From assembly GCA_041743835.1 (NCBI GenBank), contig JBGTLW010000202.1, forward strand, positions 1 through 5,511: a stretch of 5,511 nucleotides of DNA. The letters run 5' to 3'. A program made the translations under genes and the position numbers. How positions within the stretch are numbered: position 1 is the first letter of the stretch; each line of letters begins with the position of its first letter. The notes under the pieces are model-generated. The model saw only the letters and a program-made list of their open reading frames with translations, was not told where the DNA came from and searched no databases. The stretch is from JBGTLW01 sp041743835 (GTDB taxonomy: Bacteria > Planctomycetota > Phycisphaerae > Phycisphaerales > Phycisphaeraceae). Shown piece after piece: positions 1 to 4,297 of the stretch.

Positions 1-127
1 ACGCACGCAGGTACAGCTTGGCCCGGCGGCGCAGCGGGTCTGCGCGTCGCGGTGCATCGGCTGCGGGTGCTGCGGGTGCGGGGCTGGCAACGGCGGGTCG
101 GTTTACGGTCGCGGTGGATAGGTCCAT
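1..127 (-). CDS. opgH: Glucan biosynthesis glucosyltransferase OpgH, N-terminal fragment (runs off the left edge)
   Basis: Only the first 42 codons are in the window. They begin MDLSTATVNRP, continue through an Ala/Pro-rich stretch and reach a basic segment, PLRRRAKLYLRA (residues 31-42), that looks like the cytoplasmic lead-in to a first membrane helix. ATG at 125-127 is chosen because an in-frame TGA lies two codons upstream, there is no other in-frame Met in the window, and a good ribosome binding site (GGAG, minus strand, 6 bases before the ATG) precedes it. The start overlaps the end of opgG by 25 bases in another frame, which suggests translational coupling. The identity as OpgH, the inner-membrane GT2 glucosyltransferase that builds the beta-1,2-glucan backbone from UDP-glucose, rests mainly on the opgG-opgH order known in proteobacteria; the visible residues alone would not prove it. 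Compared with the E. coli protein the cytoplasmic N-terminus looks much shorter. Confidence 0.68.
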   Translation of the reverse strand, partial: MDLSTATVNRPAVASPAPAAPAADAPRRADPLRRRAKLYLRA

Positions 128-2154
128 ATTTCACTCCGAACTCGGCCAAGCGGATCAACAAGCCAAACGCGTGGCGAGGTCTCGCCAGCCCACAAAGGCA
201 CCGCATCGGTGGGGCGCTCCAACAACACCATGGCCCCGGCGTCCCTGCCCTGCTGCGGATGCACCGTCACCCAGCCCGACCCACACCCAGGCTCCGTCCC
301 GTCGTCCAGCGAAAAACTCGCAACCCAACCCGCCCCCGCCCCCGGAACTGGCCCCGCCCCCGGAACTGCCCCAGGAACTGCCACCGGAGCTGCCAGCGGA
401 TCTTGCCCCGCCCCAGCTCCAGCTCCGGCTCCGGGAACTGCGTGCTCGACTCTGGCCGACCATGTCACGGCATCAGTGTCTGCGTGTTGCCACGCATATT
501 GTAGGCGGAACCCGCCATCCTCCAAGCGTTGCGTTGCAACTAATCTCGCAAGCCCCCCCGGCACAGCCCCCGGAAGCGCCCCCGGAACAATCCCCGGAAC
601 TTCCACCGCAAGCGCGTCCGGAACAGTGTTCCCCGGTTTTTCAGCCTGACCCTGAACGGTGTTTTCGTTCGCGGCTTTCGGCGGGGTATTTTTTCCTAAG
701 TGACTGCCGGGGACAGTTCCGGGGGTTCCGGTGGTGCTTCCGGGGGTGCTTCCGGGGGCGTTTCCGGGGGGGGCGATGTGGGTGGTCCATCGCAGCCGGT
801 ATGATACTTCCAATCGCTGTCCCGCGTCCAGAGGCTCGCTCGGCACCCAGGAAACGCCGATGTTGTCTTGGTACTCGCTGTCGGTCGGCAGCTCCAACAA
901 CTCCACCGCCCCGGCCGGCCAAGCGGGTTGGCCCTCTGCGGGGGGCATTGGCTCAACCCAGATGCTGGGTCGGCGTTCGTACAAGGCCTCGGGGTCCATG
1001 TAGTGAGCCGGGTCGCGGTCACGCTGCATCAACCCAAACCCGCCAAGCTCATCAACCGCGAACCGCGTTCTGCGGGCGTTGTCCGGATCGGTCAATGGCC
1101 GGGCAATCGTGGTGCCGTCGGCATGTCGGACCAGCAACAAATCCGCGTCGTGGACCTCCGGCCGGGGATCGTGCGGGCTCGGCTGATGCTCACCCAACCA
1201 AAACATACTTGTCAATGGAGCGATGTTCAGCCGTGAGATTTTCTGCCGGGCAAATAGCACGGCGTGAACCTCGATGACGGTTTCGCCCCCGGAAGTGTCC
1301 CCCTGTTGGTCCCAGAGACCCACGCACGGAGTGCGTGGGCTTCTTTCTCCATCCAAGGGCAAGTTGCCGGGGGTTTGTTCCGGGGGCGGGGGCGGGGGGA
1401 TGATTCGCAGGCGGAAGGCTCCGACGACATCTTCGCCATCCAGCAGCAGGTCCACGGTCGCGGCCGTGTCCCCGGGCTTGGGCTGGTGGAGGTACGCGGC
1501 TGTAAACGCGGGGAATCGCTCCTGAAAGCTCCCCATATCCACCCCGATCCCCCTGGCCGATGAGCCATAGATCTGCCCCCGCCCCAGCGCCCGGAAGTAG
1601 CTGGCCCCGATGAAGGACGCGAGTTCGTCATACGAATCCGCCGTGGTCAACGGCGCGTGCAATCGGAACCCGGCAAACCCAATGTCCTGCGTCGGTGCGT
1701 CCGCCGCCACATCGCCGTAGTGGAACATCGCGGGATCAAAACGCACCGGCGTTGCCCGGCCATCATCCACCAGGAAGATATTCATCTGCTGGTGGTGCAG
1801 ATACCCACGGTGGAAGAACGCAGCCCGAAACGGCCTGTCATCCGGCCAAACAGCCGCGCTGGGCCAGAACCACACCTTGCGATAGTCATCGTAATCCCAA
1901 GCCGCGAGCCGCTCGGGTAACGCCGGCGACGGGGCATAAGGCTCAGCCAGCAGCCCCGCAGCCGCACGCTCCAAATCCGCAAACGACCACCCCGCATCTT
2001 TCCCACGCTCACCCGCCCTGTCAGCCCCCCGCTCCCCCACCGAACAGCCCCCCAGCCCCATCACCACCAGCAGCCCAGCCACAAGCCCCCGCAGCCGACC
2101 GCCGCGATCCCAGTTCCAATTGTGTGTTGTAAATCTGCTCATGGCAGGGGACAT
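103..2154 (-). CDS. opgG: OpgG/OpgD-type periplasmic glucan protein (GH186 family), lipoprotein form with Pro-Gly insertions
   Basis: This 683-residue protein (E. coli OpgG has 511) belongs to the MdoG/OpgG family, which acts on osmoregulated periplasmic beta-glucans; E. coli OpgD was shown to be a beta-1,2-glucanase (GH186). Visible family motifs in order: DYDDY (87-91), HRG (115-117), DIGFAGFRLHAPL (157-169), a YDELASFIGASYFR block (175-188) with YGSSARG (196-202), IAPLTSMFWLGE (311-322), RPEVHDAD (331-338), GFGLMQRDRD (372-381) with YMD (385-387), RRPSIWVEP (394-402) and DNIGVSWVP (430-438). Asp387 falls where I place the OpgD general acid, by alignment from memory. A hydrophobic segment ending LGGC (Cys37) indicates a lipoprotein, unlike soluble E. 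coli OpgG. The start at 2154 is preferred over Met5 because GAGG lies 8 bases upstream of it. Repeat-derived insertions lie at about 254-290, 461-535 and 573-608. The C-terminus (RSEIWTYPPRP) matches the family end, so the gene is intact despite them. Confidence 0.9.
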   Translation of the reverse strand: MSPAMSRFTTHNWNWDRGGRLRGLVAGLLVVMGLGGCSVGERGADRAGERGKDAGWSFADLERAAAGLLAEPYAPSPALPERLAAWDYDDYRKVWFWPSAAVWPDDRPFRAAFFHRGYLHHQQMNIFLVDDGRATPVRFDPAMFHYGDVAADAPTQDIGFAGFRLHAPLTTADSYDELASFIGASYFRALGRGQIYGSSARGIGVDMGSFQERFPAFTAAYLHQPKPGDTAATVDLLLDGEDVVGAFRLRIIPPPPPPEQTPGNLPLDGERSPRTPCVGLWDQQGDTSGGETVIEVHAVLFARQKISRLNIAPLTSMFWLGEHQPSPHDPRPEVHDADLLLVRHADGTTIARPLTDPDNARRTRFAVDELGGFGLMQRDRDPAHYMDPEALYERRPSIWVEPMPPAEGQPAWPAGAVELLELPTDSEYQDNIGVSWVPSEPLDAGQRLEVSYRLRWTTHIAPPGNAPGSTPGSTTGTPGTVPGSHLGKNTPPKAANENTVQGQAEKPGNTVPDALAVEVPGIVPGALPGAVPGGLARLVATQRLEDGGFRLQYAWQHADTDAVTWSARVEHAVPGAGAGAGAGQDPLAAPVAVPGAVPGAGPVPGAGAGWVASFSLDDGTEPGCGSGWVTVHPQQGRDAGAMVLLERPTDAVPLWAGETSPRVWLVDPLGRVRSEIWTYPPRP
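132..137 (-). promoter_or_regulatory. Ribosome binding site of opgH inside opgG
   Basis: The minus strand reads GGAGTG, with GGAG ending 6 bases before the ATG at 127. The site lies inside the opgG coding sequence just before its stop. It fixes the opgH start and supports a real overlapping gene rather than an accidental frame. Confidence 0.6.
331..440 (-). repeat. In-frame 6/12-bp Pro-Gly/Ala-Gly repeat in opgG (C-terminal array)
   Basis: The plus strand carries GAACTG or close variants at 345, 363, 375, 387 and 435, spaced 18, 12, 12 and 48 bases, all multiples of 6. CCGG centres lie at 342, 360 and 384, with degenerate positions between them. On the coding (minus) strand this gives VPGAGAGAGAG and VPGAVPGAGPVPGAGAG, at OpgG residues about 573-608. 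It interrupts the C-terminal beta-domain, whose flanking strands (SARVEHA before, WVASFSLDD after) remain recognisable. A flexible surface loop is the likely result. Confidence 0.75.
550..640 (-). repeat. In-frame 12-bp Pro-Gly repeat in opgG (CCCCGGAA orientation)
   Basis: CCGG cores start at 558, 570, 582 and 594, exactly 12 bases apart, followed by more irregular copies at 618 and 633. On the plus strand the unit is roughly CCCCCGGAAnnn. On the minus strand it encodes the tetrapeptide pattern VPGIVPGALPGAVPGG (OpgG 519-534), using CCG GGG-type codons for Pro-Gly. It forms one arm of the long insertion at OpgG 461-535, and its sequence orientation is opposite to that of the array at 709-775. 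Confidence 0.8.
709..775 (-). repeat. In-frame 12-bp Pro-Gly repeat in opgG (TTCCGGGG orientation)
   Basis: CCGG cores start at 719, 728, 740, 752 and 764; the last four are exactly 12 bases apart. The plus-strand unit is TTCCGGGGGnnn, the reverse complement of the unit in the 550-640 array. The minus strand encodes PGNAPGSTPGSTTGTPG (OpgG 463-479), here with CCC GGA-type codons. The two arrays face each other across about 70 bases and could pair as a long imperfect hairpin in DNA or mRNA. Confidence 0.8.
1284..1388. repeat. Insertion in opgG bounded by an 11-bp inverted repeat and containing a hairpin element
   Basis: CGCCCCCGGAA at 1284-1294 is repeated as its exact reverse complement TTCCGGGGGCG at 1378-1388. 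Between them, CCCACGCAC (1319-1327) and GTGCGTGGG (1331-1339) form a perfect 9-bp stem around GGA, with partial pairing beyond (AGAG at 1314-1317 with CTTCT). The segment encodes about residues 254-290 of OpgG. Compared with the E. coli protein these residues are extra: family sequence runs to RIIP and resumes at ETVIEVHAVLFAR. The insertion is in frame and has no stop codon. Confidence 0.7.
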
Positions 2155-2162
2155 GATACCCC

Positions 2163-2166
2163 CCTC
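2163..2166 (-). promoter_or_regulatory. Ribosome binding site of opgG
   Basis: The minus strand reads GAGG, then GGGG and TATC, before the ATG at 2154, an 8-base spacing. The alternative start four codons later has no purine-rich sequence in front of it, so this site decides the start. Confidence 0.5.
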
Positions 2167-2185
2167 AAGGCCATGCTACGCACCA

Positions 2186-2199
2186 CCCCCGCGCGGGGG
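2186..2199. repeat. GC-only palindrome in the opgG leader
   Basis: CCCCCGCGCGGGGG is a perfect 14-base palindrome 32 bases upstream of the opgG start and directly beside the array that begins at 2203. It could form a strong stem in an opgG leader transcript or bind a dimeric regulator. Nothing else supports a role. Confidence 0.4.
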
Positions 2200-2202
2200 G
2201 CA

Positions 2203-2340
2203 GAAGCCCAGGGATTGCAATCCCTGGGCTTCCCGAACTTTGTAATCCCTGGGCTTCCCGAACTTTGTAATCCCTGGGCTTCCCGAAATTTGCAATCCCT
2301 GGGCTTCCCGAACTTTGCAATCCCTGGGCTTCCCTGATTT
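2203..2340. repeat. Palindrome plus 25-bp tandem array, upstream copy
   Basis: The array opens with a perfect 30-base palindrome at 2203-2232 (half-site GAAGCCCAGGGATTG). From 2221 its right half repeats every 25 bases: units at 2221, 2246, 2271 and 2296, and a partial unit at 2321-2340. Each unit is a core TCCCTGGGCTTC, a spacer CCGAAC and a TTTGTAA or TTTGCAA tail; the only other change is AACTT to AAATT in unit 3. It sits in the divergent region between opgG (minus) and the symporter (plus). The rest of 2155-2420 holds the two ribosome binding sites, the GC palindrome and about 65 bases of unremarkable leader. I see no convincing -35/-10 pair. Confidence 0.9.
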
Positions 2341-2406
2341 CCACACAATACTCACCCCTTGGTGTAAAGTGTGCCCACGGGGCCAACCCCTCAGCTTCTA
2401 TCTCCC

Positions 2407-2412
2407 GAAGGA
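2407..2412 (+). promoter_or_regulatory. Ribosome binding site of the symporter gene
   Basis: GAAGGA lies 8 bases before the ATG at 2421, which supports the long N-terminus (Met1) over the internal Met7 or Met25. Confidence 0.6.
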
Positions 2413-2420
2413 CACGACTC

Positions 2421-4166
2421 ATGCCCACCCCCTTCCTGATGGACCTGTGCTGGTTAGCTCAGTCGCCGACGAACGCGGCCGTGAATCTCACGATGATCGA
2501 CTGGGCGGTGATCGCGGGCTACTTCGCGGTGCTCGTGGGCATCGTCTGGTGGTCGAGCAGGAAGCAGGACTCCACAGCCGACTACTTCCTCGCCGGCCGC
2601 AACATCGGCTGGTTCATCATCGGCTCGTCGCTGTTCGCATCCAACATCGGCTCGGAGCACGTCGTCGGCCTCGCGGGGCAGGGGACCGTCTCGGGCATGG
2701 CGATGGCGCACTACGAGCTCCACGCATGGATCATGGTCATGCTCGCCTGGGTCTTCGTCCCCTTCTACTACCGCACCGGCGTGTACACCGTGCCCGAGTT
2801 CCTGGAAAAGCGCTTCGGCTCCGCTGCGCGGTGGATCCTCTCGGTCGTCTCGCTCATCGCGTATGTGTTCACCAAAGTGTCGGTGAGCGTGTACGCCGGC
2901 GCCGTGGTCTTCTCGACGCTGCTGCCCGACACCTTCGGGTCGCCAGCCAACGCCTTCTGGATCGGCGCGATCCTCACGGTCATCCTCACCGGCATCTACA
3001 CGGTCTTCGGCGGGCTCCGCGCGGTGCTCTACACCGACACCGCACAGGCCATGATCCTGCTCATCGGCTCGGCGTGCATCACCGCGATCGGGCTCTCGCA
3101 ACTCGGCGGCTGGGGCGAGCTGCAATCCATGGCCAAGGACAACGCCGACGCCTTCGCGCTGTGGCGGCCGTGGGACGACCCCGACTTCCCCTGGCTTGGC
3201 ATCCTCATCGGATCGCCCATCGTCGGCATCTGGTACTGGTGTACCGACCAATACATCGTCCAACGCACGCTCGCGGCCAAGGACCTCAAAAACGCAAGAC
3301 GCGGGGCGCTGTGGGGCGGCGTCCTCAAGGTCTGGCCCGTCTTCATCTTCCTCATCCCCGGCCTCATCGGCTGGGCGCTGCACACCAAGGGCATCATCGC
3401 CATCCCCATGAAGATGCAGGACGGCGTCAGCGTGCTCGACGGCGACAAGGTCTTCCCCACACTGGTCACCACGCTCCTGCCCGTGGGCCTGCGCGGGCTG
3501 GTCGTCGCGGGTTTGCTCGCGGCCCTGATGAGCTCCCTCTCGTCGCTGTTCAATTCGTCCGCGTCGCTGTTCACAGTGGACATCTACGAGAAGCTCCGCC
3601 CGGGCATGAGCGAAAAACACCTGGTCCGCGTCGGACGCCTCGCCACCGTCGCGGTCGTCATCGCGGGCCTGGCGTGGATCCCGATCATGGCCCGCATCTC
3701 CGACGGCGGGCTGTACCACTACCTCCAGTCCGTGCAGGGATACCTCGCGCCGCCTATCACGGCGGTGTTCCTGCTTGGGCTGTTCTGGCGACGCACCAAC
3801 TCGGCCGGGGCGGTGACGGGGCTATTGGTCGGCTTCGCGCTGGGGCTTGGCAAGACGGTCGTCCAGGCGATCTATGGCTCGAACAAGATCGCGGAGCCGC
3901 TGCTCCTCGCGGCCATCGGCGACTTCAACTTCCTCTACTTCTCCTCCGTGCTGTTTGTCATCTGCGTGGTCGTCATCGTGGTGACAAGCCTGCTGACCAC
4001 CAGACCCGACCCCGCACGGATCGCGGGCCTGACCTGGGGCGGCGGGAGCGAGGCCGACCGCCGCGAAATCCGCGAGAGCTGGGGCGCGTTCGACATCGTG
4101 CTCACCGTCACGGTGCTGGGGCTGGTGCTCGGCGTCTATCTCTACTTCACCTTCTGGTTGATGTAA
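2421..4166 (+). CDS. Sodium/sugar symporter of the SGLT branch (solute:sodium symporter family)
   Basis: This 581-residue inner-membrane protein matches SGLT/vSGLT transporters along its whole length; these couple Na+ entry to uptake of a hexose and have the LeuT fold with about 14 membrane helices. Recognisable blocks are ASNIGSEHVVGLAG (73-86), GGLRAVLYTDTAQ (197-209), WYWCTDQYIVQR (271-282), ALMSSLSSLFNSS (368-380) and LQSVQGYLAPP (435-445). By comparison with human SGLT1 and vSGLT from memory, the sugar-site residues are all present: Asn75, His80, Glu99, Tyr272, Trp273, Lys303 and Gln436. So are the Na2-site positions Ala73, Ile76, Ala368, Ser371 and Ser372. Glucose, galactose or a similar monosaccharide is therefore likely, but the exact substrate cannot be read from sequence. 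It is a single gene, divergent from opgG and convergent with the DUF6607 gene, and bracketed by mirror-image repeat arrays. The N-terminus has about 25 residues before the first helix. Confidence 0.93.
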   Translation: MPTPFLMDLCWLAQSPTNAAVNLTMIDWAVIAGYFAVLVGIVWWSSRKQDSTADYFLAGRNIGWFIIGSSLFASNIGSEHVVGLAGQGTVSGMAMAHYELHAWIMVMLAWVFVPFYYRTGVYTVPEFLEKRFGSAARWILSVVSLIAYVFTKVSVSVYAGAVVFSTLLPDTFGSPANAFWIGAILTVILTGIYTVFGGLRAVLYTDTAQAMILLIGSACITAIGLSQLGGWGELQSMAKDNADAFALWRPWDDPDFPWLGILIGSPIVGIWYWCTDQYIVQRTLAAKDLKNARRGALWGGVLKVWPVFIFLIPGLIGWALHTKGIIAIPMKMQDGVSVLDGDKVFPTLVTTLLPVGLRGLVVAGLLAALMSSLSSLFNSSASLFTVDIYEKLRPGMSEKHLVRVGRLATVAVVIAGLAWIPIMARISDGGLYHYLQSVQGYLAPPITAVFLLGLFWRRTNSAGAVTGLLVGFALGLGKTVVQAIYGSNKIAEPLLLAAIGDFNFLYFSSVLFVICVVVIVVTSLLTTRPDPARIAGLTWGGGSEADRREIRESWGAFDIVLTVTVLGLVLGVYLYFTFWLM

Positions 4167-4172
4167 ATAGAG

Positions 4173-4277
4173 GAAGCCCGGGGATTGCAAAGGCAAAGAA
4201 GCCCGGGGATTGCAAAGGCAAAGAAGCCCAGGGATTGCAAACGCAAAGAAGCCCAGGGATTGCAATCCCTGGGCTTC
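4173..4277. repeat. Palindrome plus 25-bp tandem array, downstream mirror copy
   Basis: Units start at 4173, 4198, 4223 and 4248, exactly 25 bases apart. The last unit completes a perfect 30-base palindrome (4248-4277) identical to the one at 2203-2232. Units 1 and 2 read GAAGCCCGGGGATTGCAA, units 3 and 4 GAAGCCCAGGGATTGCAA; the spacers are AGGCAAA twice and then ACGCAAA. Relative to the array at 2203-2340 the order is reversed: here the palindrome is last and the tandem units face left, towards the symporter. It fills most of the 131 bases between the convergent symporter and DUF6607 genes. Confidence 0.9.
4248..4277. terminator. Possible bidirectional stem-loop between convergent genes
   Basis: The perfect palindrome can form a 13-bp stem with a TGCA loop on either transcript. 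It lies 82 bases after the symporter stop and 20 bases after the DUF6607 stop, a suitable place for a shared terminator. No T-run follows on either strand, so it is not a standard intrinsic terminator. The same palindrome also occurs upstream of both opgG and the symporter, so any termination role may be incidental. Confidence 0.3.
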
Positions 4278-4297
4278 GGCCCCCCACAACTTCGGCG

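Noticed and set aside
18..1277. Long plus-strand open frame of 419 codons
   Set aside because: It lies antisense to opgG, its product is a low-complexity Pro/Arg/Ala sequence without domains, and the opposite strand carries clear family motifs.
2203..2340. CRISPR array
   Set aside because: The variable part is only about 6-9 bases and is the same in all units, the unit is a palindrome half, and there are no cas genes.
2315..2366. Sigma-70-like promoter for the symporter (TTGCAA with AATACT or TAAAGT)
   Set aside because: The TTGCAA is part of the repeat and the spacing to either -10-like string is wrong; I could not support a promoter.
2122..2428. Small open frames on both strands across the repeat array
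   Set aside because: Their products are translations of the 25-bp repeats (GLQSLGFPNF-like strings) and lack supporting ribosome binding sites; the array explains them.
2454..3719. Minus-strand open frame of 421 codons
   Set aside because: It is antisense to the symporter; its Asp/Glu/Arg/His-rich product is typical of the mirror frame of a GC-rich membrane protein gene.
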